Part shown: positions 11,570 through 23,095 of the stretch, in pieces
How the letters are laid out: every line of letters starts with the position of its first letter
How positions within the stretch are numbered: the stretch's first letter is position 1
Source of the DNA: Polytrichum commune
Lineage: Eukaryota > Streptophyta > Polytrichopsida > Polytrichales > Polytrichaceae
Reading direction: 5' to 3'
DNA length: 64,000 bases
NCBI GenBank assembly: GCA_950295325.1
Contig: OX485806.1
Span: 11,718,001 to 11,782,000 of the forward strand
Notes under the pieces: model-generated
The model's input: the letters and a program-made list of their open reading frames with translations, nothing else
Databases searched by the model: none
Told to the model about the DNA's origin: nothing
Position numbers and translations under genes: made by a program

Positions 11570-12887
11570 TGAATATCTTACATCTAACCACACCACTCAA
11601 ATAGGCGTATGTTTAAGATGACAAACCGGATCAAGCATGCATGCTTATTTTGAGTGCATATTATCAAATAGAAGCATGGCTCAAATTAGGCGTTCTATAC
11701 TACATTTTCCAATAAGTGCGAGTTTCAATAGAAGCGTCATGAATGATGGTCAGTTTTTTAATTTAGACGAAAACACACAAATGCGTCAATGTTAGTTTTT
11801 TTCTTCTTCTAAATGTAATATATTTGATCACCATTGTCACATATTATCATAGCCTTGTATTAATTCAAACACATGTGAACATGCTAGCCCCATTGCGATT
11901 TTTCCATGCTTCATCGCCATTTTTGCTCCGAGTCGCTAATATATGGGATATTGTCACAAGCCTACACTTAACCTTTTATAAATAGAGAGAACTAAAGTGT
12001 TTTGCCTAATGTTGGCACACCTACTATAACAAAAATCGAAAGAGATATATCCATAGATCTTACAGATGCATTACATGCAACATTTTTAGCCAAGACCTCC
12101 TACAATGTTTAAGCATGACAACTCAAGTCTCTTTGGGCACAATGTTCAATGGCCCCACATTATTGTTGAACGTTGCTTAGTGCAGGAAGCAATCAAAACT
12201 AGCAATCAAATGATCATGTTATCAAACGCAACGTATATAACATTTTTCATCTAGAGGATTTAGGTCGTTGGGGGAGGCACCCGATCTAAACATGTTTGAG
12301 AATCACCGCAATAATCCACACATCTCCCTTCTATTTTAGAGTAAATATGAGATGGAGGAGGGGAGGTATTAACTCATGTAGTTGGTACTAAATATGCACA
12401 CTCACATTATCTAAGTTCAGAGTAATTGGTTGACCATCGAGGATTAAATTAAAGTAAACATTTCACATCTGGGAGTTGGTTCGTTATATTTTCTCAAATG
12501 ATAGTAAAAAAACAAACATGTAGTTATATATGAACGCAAAATTGGTATTTAGCCCAACAAAGCCCTACACACACCCATTTCTCCCCGCATTGGGAAATAA
12601 ATATGATATCGGAGGCATCATATTCGACACCTCTTCTTGCAAATCAAGCATTCATGGTGAAGTTTGACATGCATCAAGATGTGCACATAATTTTTGCTAG
12701 ATTATTATCCATTCCATTGGGATTCTAACACCTTTGCCATTGTTTGTTGGATTCGAGGATGGCTCATGGATGTAGCATTGTGAGATGCACAAGCATGTGA
12801 ATCCACATGTTCACCAAAGATGTGTTAGGCAAAGATTACATTCCCGTCCTCTCTCCCCCTTTCTTCCTAGCCCGGGACACCATTCAA
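11570..12887. other. Intergenic, nothing recognised
   Basis: AT-rich sequence without a supportable ORF, clear TIR or repeat copy elsewhere in the window. Tandem T and A runs only. Confidence 0.4.
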
Positions 12888-13388
12888 GGGCCACTTCACA
12901 CACAAGCCAAGAGCCGTGAGCCATGAAATCGTGAGAGCCCAAAAGAAAGTGTCCAAAAGCCGTCCCAAGACACCTTCAAAATCATGTAGTGTGGTCACGG
13001 ATTCTCAAATGTAGTGTGAAGTCATGTGTGACCGGGCCCTCGACTAAATGCTATTTCAACAAATGTCTATTTATGTGGACCCTCATGCATGATAAAATAG
13101 AATAAATCAACGGTTGTGAGCGTTCAAAGTGCCATGGTCTCATGGTTTTGTGTTAGGCCTGCCTCCAAGAGGTGGTTTTTGAAAATAGTCCAAAGTGACC
13201 ATGAAACATGATCCATTTGATGCCATGTAGGAATCCATGTAGACTTTACATCCATCTTGCATTCACTTACTCCGTTGGTCCCTCAAGCGTAGTGTGAAGC
13301 GAACTTGGACCGGCTCCGCCTTTTCCACCAATGTGAGTGCTTGAAGTGTAATGGTCACGGGCTCTCAGTCTCGTGTGTGAAGTGGCCC
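12888..13388 (-). mobile_element. PIF/Harbinger-like MITE, copy A
   Basis: The inverted ends are GGGCCACTTCACACACAAG at the left and CTCGTGTGTGAAGTGGCCC at the right, 501 bases overall. The interior matches 17514-18010 (opposite orientation), 19187-19605 (partial) and 57934-58432 (same orientation). In the better-preserved copies the flanks are TAA/TTA, the trinucleotide target of PIF/Harbinger elements; here they are CAA and TAG, presumably decayed. Confidence 0.7.
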
Positions 13389-14019
13389 TAGGACTTGTGA
13401 AGTCTGGGATTCAAATCCCCTTGGATTGCACTCTGCCTAGCCTAGCAACCTAGGTTTCCATTTTATTTTTCCTAACATTGTATTTAATGGTAAGATTACA
13501 ATTTTACCTCAACATGTTGAAACAACATCAATTTAGTTGGAAAATACAACAAGCTATAATTATACGATGTTTGAATAGGCAAGCATTTTTTTGGGTATGA
13601 GATCAACACTAGCAAAGCGTTACAGGTATTGAATCGATTCAATATGCAATGCTCCAATATGAGGTGTTGCGTTAATTCAATACACATGAATTAAACACTT
13701 AACCAACGCTAAGCAAACAATTATGGGTATTGAATTGATTTAACATGTGAACCCAATATTGAGCCCACATGTCACGTTAATTCTAAAAATTATTAAAACT
13801 TTAGAAATGTCGTTGCTTGAGTTGAGAAAAAGGATAAAAAGAGTGATGTGTTGGAGTTTAGATTGAATTGAGTTAGTTTAGATTTGGTTAGTTAGGCGTT
13901 GAGGTCGAGTCATTGAAAGGGGAGAAAACTAGAAATTAGTGAGAGTGGTTTAAATTAGAGTAGGTGATGTTAAGCTTGAGTGGCTTAAGGCTAAGTATAT
14001 TGTTGGTTTAGGCCTTAGT
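13389..14019. other. Intergenic, nothing recognised
   Basis: AT-rich sequence with a few short direct repeats (TATTGAAT(C/T)GATT near 13628 and 13730). No gene or element boundary could be supported. Confidence 0.4.
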
Positions 14020-15640
14020 TACTGTTTGTTTAAAGGGGGGGGCTCTTCCCATTTGAGGATTAGGACCTTGATCTTCGGATCCAGTGAGGGGTCCCTGGGA
14101 AATGTTCGGCACAACGCCGCACTCTCTCTCTCTCTGGTGTGTCTGGGAAGAGGGTTGCGGACAACTGCAAGGGGAGGGGAGAGCAACTATGGCGAACGCA
14201 GTGCGGAAGCGGTGCCGGATTGTCTCAGAAATTAACGCTCGCTGTCGGTGAATGAGGATTGAGGGCTGGAGTTGGCAGCTGCCGGTGCAACCACACGAGG
14301 AGGAAACAATGTAACAATGTTGTTGGTGCTTGGGTGGATTCGCCGCAAGTGTGAGGGTGAGAGACCCTGGGCGATGGGTGGAGATTGTGAAGCGGCTGGG
14401 AGCGATAGAGCAAGAGAGGCATATGCTTAGCCTGCGCCGAGGATTACCAGTACTAGGGCCTCAAAAGCCTCACAAGTCGGCGTTGATAAGTCGACCAGAC
14501 GAGCAATGCCCAACCAGAAGGTCAGCAACCGAGGCAGGTAAGAATTTCGGAATGCTCATCGCAGAATTGTCAATTCGACACCTCTGCTGGACGAATAAGT
14601 GGATGTGCCGAAACCTCACGATGTCGGCATCTAAAGGTAAGTGAAGGCCGAACCATGATAGAATTGGTGGCTTTACTGGGGCGATGACAGGAGGAGGATC
14701 AGTACCACGTCCGAAGCGGAAGGAACTATCCTTAGTGTGGAAAGCTGTGACTTCGTGTCGAAGTCGAGTCCAAGGCCAGTGAGAGAGCCGAATGAGGCGG
14801 CAGAGACAAATCTGTTTTTGTTGCGCCCTTAACCAGCCTCCGATTAGTTGAGCATTCTAGCGAATCGGGCAGCACACTGCTGAAAATGCTAGTGCGGCCA
14901 CATTGCTGCCAAGCGGGTGCTGGCTGCGGCGAGGATCAATCCAAGGGTGCTCAAGACTTAATGAATCTGCACACGCAGCGGAAGAGTGCAGAGTTGTTGG
15001 GATCGGGAGTTGTCCCCGGAAGGTTCGTGGGAGGGCAAGAGTGTGCTTGTTGACTACTTCATACCAGGGCCACACCAAAAACCCCAGGAGCTCCAGTAGA
15101 CAAAAACACCAGCCCTACGTATTCTCCGGGAATACATGGCTGGGATTTCAGATGGTTGGAGCTATTGGAGTGGCTGGAAGAAGGCGGGTAGCCTGCAACC
15201 AACAGCTCCAGCCATCTGAAATCCCAACCCTGTATTCCCGGAGAATACGTAGGGCTGGTGTTTCTGGCTGGGCCTACCGGTGTGGCCCTGGTATCAACAA
15301 GCTACTAGGCACATGGAAGGAGGTTGCCTTGTTGGTCACTCCGCGTGAGGAGTTGTCGCTTGCCTCTTGGGTTGAGGATTGCAGGGACCCACAAGAATGA
15401 GGCTCCAGCATAAGCTTTCAAGGGCAGACCACCGCAACACTTGGCACTGGCAGCTGAAGGTTGGAAGTGGAGCTGGGTTTGATCAGTTCGTGATTGAAAA
15501 ACATCGAGCGTATTGTGGGAGTTGGAGGAGATCTGGACCAAGGGGTCTCGAAGGTTCGAGGAGGTGGAGTCATTGAGTAGGAAATTAGATGTGTGGTAGA
15601 GTGACTGACTGTTAGTTGGGAAGAAATAAGCATGGACCAA
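14020..15640. other. GC-rich block of unknown origin
   Basis: Base composition changes abruptly from AT-rich flanks to roughly balanced or GC-rich sequence with many CpG. Both strands carry several overlapping ORFs of 60-165 codons, none of which I recognise, and they block each other. The block holds the 235-bp hairpin at 15061-15295. It may be a decayed insertion (retroelement body or captured gene), but I see no LTR pair, reverse transcriptase or gag motif. Confidence 0.35.
15061..15295. mobile_element. Hairpin MITE with arms of about 100 bp
   Basis: The outer ends are ATACCAGGGCCACACC and its complement GGTGTGGCCCTGGTAT. Further in, AAACACCAGCCCTACGTATT at 15104 is matched by its complement ending at 15263, and the pairing goes on through TCCGGGAATACA and GGGATTTCAGATGG to a loop near 15165-15205. 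The inner arms of about 58 bases are almost perfect, so the element is young or under constraint. The GGGCCAC end recalls the PIF-like MITEs here, but the element sequence is different. Confidence 0.75.
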
Positions 15641-16229
15641 CCAACTGTATAATGTGGTGCGGCCTTAATGCCAACAAAGCTTAGCTTAGGTTAGTGAAGT
15701 GAATGCTCAGGTGGTCGGTTGAGTATTAGTTGGTGATAGTGGGGCAAGCACATTGGGTTGCATTGGTGGGTCTAGTGAATTAAGCTTAGGATTGTTCATT
15801 GTATTAGGTTTTAAGGTTCAAGTGTGGCGTGTTGAAAATTTAATAGTGTGAGTGCTCAGCAATGTTCACCAGGGAAAAGAGTATTTCTAAATACTTGAGC
15901 CTCATACCATTTGAATAAAGAATTGTGTGGTTGAGATTTATATTACTGGAGCATTGAGTGCCGACTCTAAGGGCCAAATGAGGTGAGCAAGTACATGTGA
16001 GCCATAGGCTCCCCCCCGGACTATGACGCATAAGGGTGGGGGTTTATGACTGACACAACACTTAATCAATTATACTAGCACATAGTTATAGGTGTTGCAT
16101 TGATGCAACATTTAACCAACATGACCAACTACGATTGGTTTGGCGATGCTCAACCAATTCCGATTAATGTGACAAAGTTTAAGATTGAGATGACGTATCC
16201 TTGCCTTTGGTTCCATTGTGTTCATTGAT

Positions 16230-16600
16230 CTCTATAGTAGAGGCGTCCATCCTTGATCACTTGAGAGATTTTGCACCAAATTTGGAGAAGTAAAAGGGAG
16301 TGCAAAGTTTCTCATGTTGGAAGATAGAAACCAAGAGGATTGCAAAACCAAACAGAAAAGAAAAAGAAAAAGAAAATTTTATTACTTGAAATTACCTTGA
16401 ATTTTTAAGCCAAAAAATGGTCCGAATGTATTAGCAATGTCTAGAGCTTGCCATAATCGCTCATTTTGAGACAAATTCCTCCCCACTTTAGCACTCAAAA
16501 CCAAGGACATGTGTCATGGCATTATTGATTACAACTTGATTGAAATTCAATCCCAACCTTATCAAAATTCTAGTACCCTATGGACTCCCCATGGAGTTCC
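16230..16600 (+). repeat. Dispersed repeat family J, copy 1
   Basis: Blocks such as GTAGAGGCG, GAGAGATTTTGCA, GGAGAAGTA, AGCAATGTCTAG, CATAATCGCTCA and GACATGTGTCATGGCA recur in the same order at 21970-22340. An A/G-rich run (AAAGAAAAAGAAA) distinguishes this copy. No ORF of note. A G13 homopolymer follows at 16681-16693. Confidence 0.5.
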
Positions 16601-17513
16601 AAGAGATTGGACCATGTGCTCAAAATTTGATAACCATTCTAGGTTCAATATTCAACATAATTTGGTGTTGGTGTTGGTGAGGGGGGGGGGGGGCAAACCT
16701 ATATGACCATTGAATCACACAAAAAAATCTTCACTTTGACAACATATAAGAAACTCATACGAGCTCCAATAATTACAAGGAAAGGGAAGTGGCTACAACC
16801 TCAATTTGGTTTTGCTACCCACCTCGTACTAATTTTGTGTTACTCGTAGTTTCCTAGCAAATTGAGCATGAAATTTAGAAATGAAAAGGTGCCTAGATTT
16901 ATACGACATTATTGACATGGTTTCATTAACTTATTCAAAGAAATATAAGCTTGGCTCACATGTGTTGTAATTCAATAAATTAGCTTTTATGTATCAATAA
17001 GTCTGAACATACTTTGCAAAGTCTTTGTGTGAGTCCTTTGTCTCACCATTCTACCACTTCTAACCCGCGTCTTTCACAAATGCAACATATCTCTCACACA
17101 TTACAAACCATGTCACATTAGAGTTTAGGGTAACTAATGGGACCTTCGGAGGTGAAGGTAAGGGTTTAGGGTAAACCAACCACATTAGATGAAATTAGCA
17201 ATAGCCATCAAAAAACCGTAAGAAAAACTTGGATGGATGCATGACTTATTTTAATTGTATTTTGAAACTTCCCAATTTTGGTATATTGTTTTCCGGGTTG
17301 CATTATTGTTTTGGTCACTTTAATTAAATATTAGATAACGACCCGTCCGAGCTACTATGAAACTACGGTATGTATCCTAGAAGAAGTTTGCTAGTAAAAA
17401 AAAAAACACTTAAGATCCATCTACCTTACATTATGTGTAGTTGGAAGTGCCTAGAGATCATGCCACATACCATATCATGTGACAATGACCACTGGCCCGT
17501 CAAATGAAGTAAC

Positions 17514-18010
17514 GGCCACTTCACACACGAGACTGAGAGCCCGTGACCATTACACTTCAAGCACTCACATTGGTGGAAAAGGCGGAGCCAGTCCAAGTTC
17601 GCTTCACACTACGCTTGAGGGACCAACGGAGTAAGTGAATGCAAGATGGATGTGAAGTCTACATGGATTCCTACATGGCATCAAATGAATCATGTTTCTT
17701 GGTCACTTGGACTATATTCAAAAACCACCTCTTGGAGGTAGGCCTTACACAAAACCGGGAGACCATGGCACTCCGAACGTTCACAACCGTTGATTTATTC
17801 TATTTCATCATGTGTGAGAACCTACATAAATAGACATTCATTGAAATAGCATTTAGTTGAGGGTTTGTTCACATATGGCTTCACACTACACTTAAGATCC
17901 CTGACCACACTACATGATTTTGGAGGTGTGTTGGGACGGCCTTTGGACACTTTCTTTTGGGCTCTCACAATTTTACGGTTACAGCTCTTGGCTCGTGTGT
18001 GAAGTGGCCC
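17514..18010 (+). mobile_element. PIF/Harbinger-like MITE, copy B
   Basis: Left end GGCCACTTCACACACGAG, right end GTGTGTGAAGTGGCCC. Left flank is TAA plus one altered base and right flank TAA, in keeping with the 3-bp target of PIF/Harbinger. The interior is the reverse complement of copy A. A 64-codon ORF (17639-17833) lies in it and recurs in copy C; it has no family resemblance and is best seen as chance. Confidence 0.75.
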
Positions 18011-18117
18011 TAAGTTATGTAACGAACAGTTGCCAAAATCATTTTGTACCTATCTAATGAATCCAACACTTTAAGTCTAAACATCATAAGTCAAAAACTA
18101 TAAGAGTGTGTCACTAT

Positions 18118-18374
18118 TTTTTTGGAAGTTTGGACATAGTCTCGGTTTTTTGGCTTTCAAAAATTCATATGAAGTCCAAAAAAATGAGTTCTTGGTATCC
18201 ATGGATAGGTAATGAAGTCCTCTACATGAATATGCAATAATATTTCTACTGCCAAAAAATATATGGTCACAATTCTACGTTGTTCCCTTTGAATCTGCAT
18301 TTTTTCACTAATTTTTGGAAGTTTGGACATAGTCTCGGTTTTTTGGCTCTCAAAAATTCATATGAAGTCCAACA
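18118..18374 (+). repeat. Direct duplication of about 65 bp
   Basis: A block with GGAAGTTTGGACATAGTCTC, GGTTTTTTGGCT and AAAAATTCATATGAAGTCCA occurs at about 18122-18180 and again at 18312-18372, nearly identical. The 130 bases between are not shared. Confidence 0.75.
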
Positions 18375-19186
18375 AAACTAAATGCTCTAATAAGAGACTT
18401 TGCACATCCGCATAAGTATAAGGCTAATCAATGTAAATCCAAGTATTCAAACAAAGCCATAAATTGAACTTTAAATCATTCACGCCCAACTATTACTAAC
18501 AAAAGGTCAAGCCCTCTTCAAGGCCAACTAGCCTTGGCTCCTAACCATACATATATACACACACATGCTCCTATCTTGCTTTCCACGCACCCACACTTAT
18601 AACACGTGAAGTGCCAAAGAGCACGAATGAAAGAGAGGAGGAGTGAAGGAAGAACGAGGTCTTAAATAGTGAGTTTGAGGAGGTGAGCACCCTCAAGGCT
18701 CACGATAAGCTTTTGAAATCTCCTCCTATTTTGTATGTTCTCATCTTATCTCTTGAGCCCTTTTCCTAAAACAAACACCAAAGGTTCTAATTCAATCATT
18801 TAACTACCATTGGGTCTTTACCTATTACGCTCACCAACTACGGAGCTTCCTTTTACTATTACACTTTTAATCAATCCACTCCAAATAAGCCTAATGCTTA
18901 AACCTAGTTTCTTTCAAGCTTCACTCTTTTTATATTTTTGTAAATAATCATAAAACACTAAAACATCACTTGTAATGGTTTACAAGAGTTAAAACAAACA
19001 TGTGGGCCCATTTTGGGCTCACAGCCGGACAAAAAACTCCTCCTCCGGAGAAGCTCAACTCAATAAAAATATTTTATTGCCTTTAATTCTTCTCCGGCAC
19101 ATCCACCATTTGCCTCATATAACCATGTCTTGGCCAAGCATTCTTAACCGACCGGAGGCCTTCTCCACTGTAGTGTAAACCGGCCC

Positions 19187-19605
19187 TAAGTGAATGCAAG
19201 ATGGATGTGAAGTCTACATGGATTCCTACATGGCATCAAATGGATCATGTTTCTTGGTCACTTGGACTATATTCAAAAACCACCTCTTGGAAGTAGGCCT
19301 TACACAAAACCGGGAGACCATGGCGCTCCGAACATTCACAACCGTTGATTTATTCTATTTCATCATGTGTGAGGACCTACATAAATAGACATTCATTGAA
19401 ATAGCATTTAGTTGAGGGCCTGGTCACATATGGCTTCACACTACACTTAAGATCCCTGACCACACTACATGATTTTGGAGGTGTGTTGGGACGGCCTTTG
19501 GACACTTTCTTTTGGGCTCTCACAATTTCATGGTCACAGCTCTTGGCTCGTGTGTGAAGTGGCCCTAAGTTATGTAACGAACAGTCGCCAAAATCATTTC
19601 GTGTC
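19187..19605 (+). mobile_element. PIF-like MITE copy C, a 5'-truncated segmental duplicate of copy B
   Basis: It is almost identical to 17628-18050, starting at GTGAATGCAAGATGGATG and running past the MITE end (AAGTGGCCC) into the same 35-40 bases of flank (TAAGTTATGTAACGAACAGT). Sharing of the flank shows it was copied as genomic DNA, not by transposition. Its left border is GGCCC-TAA, the end signature of another PIF-like element, at a TAA that is uninterrupted in copy B. Confidence 0.75.
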
Positions 19606-19803
19606 GGGAAGTTGGTTATATTTAATGGACTTTATTGGCCTTATGACCACTCAAGTTGACCCATCTCTCATGACTCGTATCCAAATAAAGAACCTACCAT
19701 GAACTCACTTATTGGTCCAATGCCAAGGAGGTTATAATTACTAAAGTGGCATAAAGAATGCCGTTTTGCATCTTTTGTGAAAGCCATGGTGGTATATATG
19801 TAA

Positions 19804-20321
19804 GGGCCGCTTTATATCTAGAGGTTGGGCCAAATTCGTCGTGTGAGAGGTATGAAATCCTCACTTGTGATTGGCTAAAAGGCTGAAATCGGCCCCAACC
19901 CCTTTACACCTAGAGGCCGGGCCGATTTGGTGGTATGAAATTTTTAATAAAAAAATGCATGGTCTGACACGGCCTGAGCTCGTTGACCTGGGTGCATCCA
20001 AAATGGAGGACCAATGTCACATTTCAATAATAAAAACTCTTTTTGAATCAAATATGATTTCTTCAACGAACCATATCCATTGGATTATGTGGAAATATGA
20101 ACGGTTCTATGCTAGATTATGCTAGATCCGTTGGATTATGCTAGATTTATTGAATCGGCCTAGCTTCTTGGCCCTAAGACCTTTACATATGGAAAAATTG
20201 GCCCGCATTATAATCTTATTATAATGTGTAGTTGAGGCCGGCCTCCAACCCAAAAGGGGTTGAAATTTCATGCAATCGGCCTCAAGGGGAATTGGCCCGG
20301 CCTCTAGGTGTAAAGTGGCCC
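19804..20321. mobile_element. PIF/Harbinger-like element D, 518 bp
   Basis: The ends are GGGCCGCTTTATATCTAGAG and, as reverse complement, GGGCCACTTTACACCTAGAG, continuing with G(T/C)(T/C)GGGCC: 23 of 28 positions agree. A TAA lies on each side (19801-19803 and 20322-20324), a perfect 3-bp target duplication. An internal copy of the end motif occurs near 19900 (CTTTACACCTAGAGGCCGGG). No transposase; an 84-codon ORF is not recognisable. Confidence 0.8.
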
Positions 20322-20606
20322 TAAGGTTAGTTAGCGAGGGTTAGTTGTTTGGGTGGGCTTCAAGCAAGTGGGGCCACAAACTTAGGAGATAAGGTGGGGT
20401 ATGTACTAAAAGTGAGTGTCGCCTAAAGGGATAAAATCCCATGCCCATGGTGGTGGGGTCTCGTCACATGCATCCTGCAACTTGAAGCACATCCTCACCC
20501 ACATCGCCTCGTGTTATGTTAACTTAAGCTTACTCCACCCCAAATGACATAAAGAGATCGTGCACATGGTTTGGGGCCCACTCTTTACACGGGGTTTCAC
20601 AATTAG

Positions 20607-21006
20607 TGCACTAAATATGATATTTAATGTCACCGATTCTAGTTGTCTTGCTCGATACTAATTGTAAACCACAGTATAGTGTCGCCAACACTACATGTTA
20701 ACCCAACATTCTTTGTCGTTCCTTGTAATTTTTTGCTTGTTTTTATTTGGGGAAGGGGGGGGATTATGATTCAATGTGTTGCCATTATTGTCACTTACCA
20801 AGTGATTTTTCATCCACATTTCAATCACTCATGACAATGTTCCATCGAAAGTTGTTGACAAGAGAAAGTAGCGTTTGGGCCAATGGATGAACTCGTCCAT
20901 CATCCATGATAGTAGTGTTTGTTCACTTGTTCATAAGAAGTGGCATCCGAAAAGTTACCATAGTGATATTAAATACCACGTGGCGTTAAATATCATGTTT
21001 AGTGTA
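20607..21006 (-). mobile_element. Family F TIR element
   Basis: Left end CACTAAATATGATATTTAAT and its complement at the right (ATTTAACGCCACGTGG region, ending AGTGTAC). The 400-base interior is the reverse complement of 63635-63998, for example AATCACTCATGACA and CATCATCCATGATAG. No coding capacity. Confidence 0.65.
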
Positions 21007-21087
21007 CTTGTGGCATGCATAAATTCCACCTAATTGTAAACATCTCGTGAATAACGATATGTGGGTTGTTATTATGTTCAGTCTGTG

Positions 21088-21640
21088 TATTCTCCAAACT
21101 TCTACCAATTATATTGACACGAAGAAGCTTGTGTTTGCGTTAGCAAATATAGGATGAAGCATCACCGAAAATCGGATTGAAAATTCAGACCCACCATGGT
21201 TTAGTTATGGCTATCAGAAGTCAAGTGAGTGGATCTCTTAAATCGAACACACGAGTCCTCCCAACACGGAGTTCAACATTGTGCTCAACATTGAGTGTGG
21301 AGTGGTTGATAAAATTGGAAGACGTTCTCCAATTTCTTTCAGACATGTGTTTGTGTGGTGTTTGTTGTTTGATCCTCACCAATCAATCAAATATAGGGGT
21401 TGATTTATAGAAAAATAACACAATCTATTGATGTCGAATTTGGCATATCTTTGTCTAATGCAAGTGGGTGTTGAATTATCATTTAAAACTCTACACCCAC
21501 TTCTTGCAGGTTGCAAAATACATAGTTAGGTAGTGTGAGACTATCAGCATTTCCAAAACCATGTATGTAGCCAATTTTTTCATGTTTTTTGGAGTTCATA
21601 TGCATATCTTATTCATTGTCAAAATGAAGATTATCATGCT
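21088..21640 (+). repeat. Dispersed repeat family I, copy 2
   Basis: Same block order as 8095-8655: TCTCCAAACTTCTACCA, TTGTGTTTGCGTTAGCAAAT, CGAGTCCTCCCAAC, ATATAGGGGTTGATTTA, then CCCACTTCTTGCAGG and GGAGTTCATATGC. It follows family F directly. A C run lies just after it at 21662-21671. Confidence 0.55.
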
Positions 21641-21969
21641 CATTAAATGGACATGTAACCTCCCCCCCCCCTCCACATAACATCACACAACTCCTTGGTT
21701 GCATTCCCTAGGACTATGTATCACATGAGCATAATTATCTTGTAATTACGGAATTCCCCATTTACAAGGAGTAGTTAGGGTGTGCGCTATGAACTTGTTG
21801 ACAAACATTTGTAAATTATCATAGTTTTTCAATCGCAACCTCTTTCTTTGGAAAAAGAGACCATCGTGTACCTACCTAGTAATGTTATGCAGTTATATAA
21901 ATTGTTGAGCATAGAATGATTCCCATATTTTGAGCATTTCTTTTTGGGGTGTGTCTTTACATCCACACG

Positions 21970-22340
21970 TGACCACAAACCACTCAACGTACTTCGAGTA
22001 GAGGCGCCCATAACCAATCATTTAAGAGATTTTGCATCAAGTGTGGAGAAGTATAAGGCGGTGCAAAATTTTGCCATGTAGGAACATAGAAATCACGAGG
22101 GCTGCAATTCTTTTGGTAACTGTATTCCTTCAATTGATATTTCTATGGATTTTTGAAGCCAATAGTTGGCCCGAACACATTACCAATGTCTAGCATCTAC
22201 CATAACGGCTCAGTCCTCCTCACTTTAGCAATCAAAACCAAGACATGTGTCATGACACTATTGGTTTTGCCCTAATTGAAATTGAGTCCCACGATGATTA
22301 AAATAACAACACCCTATAGATTTACAATGGGATCCTTGTC
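21970..22340 (+). repeat. Dispersed repeat family J, copy 2
   Basis: Matches 16230-16600 block by block: GAGTAGAGGCG, AAGAGATTTTGCATCAA, GTGGAGAAGTATAAG, CCAATGTCTAGC, AAACCAAGACATGTGTCATG. No ORF. Confidence 0.5.
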
Positions 22341-22729
22341 GAGAATAGGCATTGCAACTAGTTATATGGAAAGTAAAATAAAATAAAACCTAAATTACTA
22401 AAAACACACACACATATGAGAGACCCACTTTAAAGCTCATCTTTTAGCAAGTTCCCACCAATCACATGATGACGGGTGGCACTTTTTAAAGGGGAGGGAG
22501 GGGGTGGGGATCCTTAATACCATTACTTCCGATTTGACTAACTTGTAGGTGGCTTTTAAAAAGTAACTTGGGTAATGCTAAGTACAAAGTCCAAAGCTTA
22601 GCTCCATGAACATGTGCTTTGCCTAGCACGGGTCAAATAAAGGCCCAAAGTATTATTTTTGGCCAAAAATTGTCACATGTCGTAATGTGAATGGTTGGTC
22701 TATAGAGGTGAAACCATGTACTAACATCA

Positions 22730-23095
22730 ATCAATATCAATAATAGTATTAAAGAACCTACATGTAGGTATCAAAATTGTAATAATAATTCTATGTATTC
22801 ATATTTGGTGGGTATGTCAAGGTGATAGAATCTTTGTATACATGAGTTATGATTTGGCTGAACACCATCCTAAACCATATTGATATTAGGTCAATTTTGC
22901 TTAGTCATGAAGTTCTTGCATGGTATATAAACTTAAATGACATTGGAAACCAATAATATTGTCAAACGCCCATACGTGCGCCCATATCCTGCATGTTTTT
23001 CAAAAAAGAAGTGAAATCCTCATTATTGACACTCGAATGGTATGAAAAAGACGAGACTGGACTAATATTGGTTGGAACCTTCTTGTTGGAACTTG
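22730..23095 (+). repeat. Degenerate family K copy
   Basis: Interior resembles the PIMT-intron element: TTGGTGGGTATG, GATAGAATCTTTGT, ACATGAGTTAT, GCATGGTATATAA, CCTCATTATTGACAC. The TGTTGGAC ends are not preserved. Confidence 0.45.

Noticed and set aside
13395-13425. GGGATTCAAATCCCC, a possible tRNA T-arm or B box
   Set aside because: No matching A box, anticodon arm or acceptor pairing was found upstream at tRNA distance.
14903-15400. 165-codon ORF in the GC-rich block
   Set aside because: It runs through both arms of a hairpin, overlaps ORFs on the other strand and matches no family I know.
17639-17833. 64-codon ORF conserved between 17639 and 19194
   Set aside because: Conserved only because both lie in duplicated copies of the same MITE; no protein resemblance.
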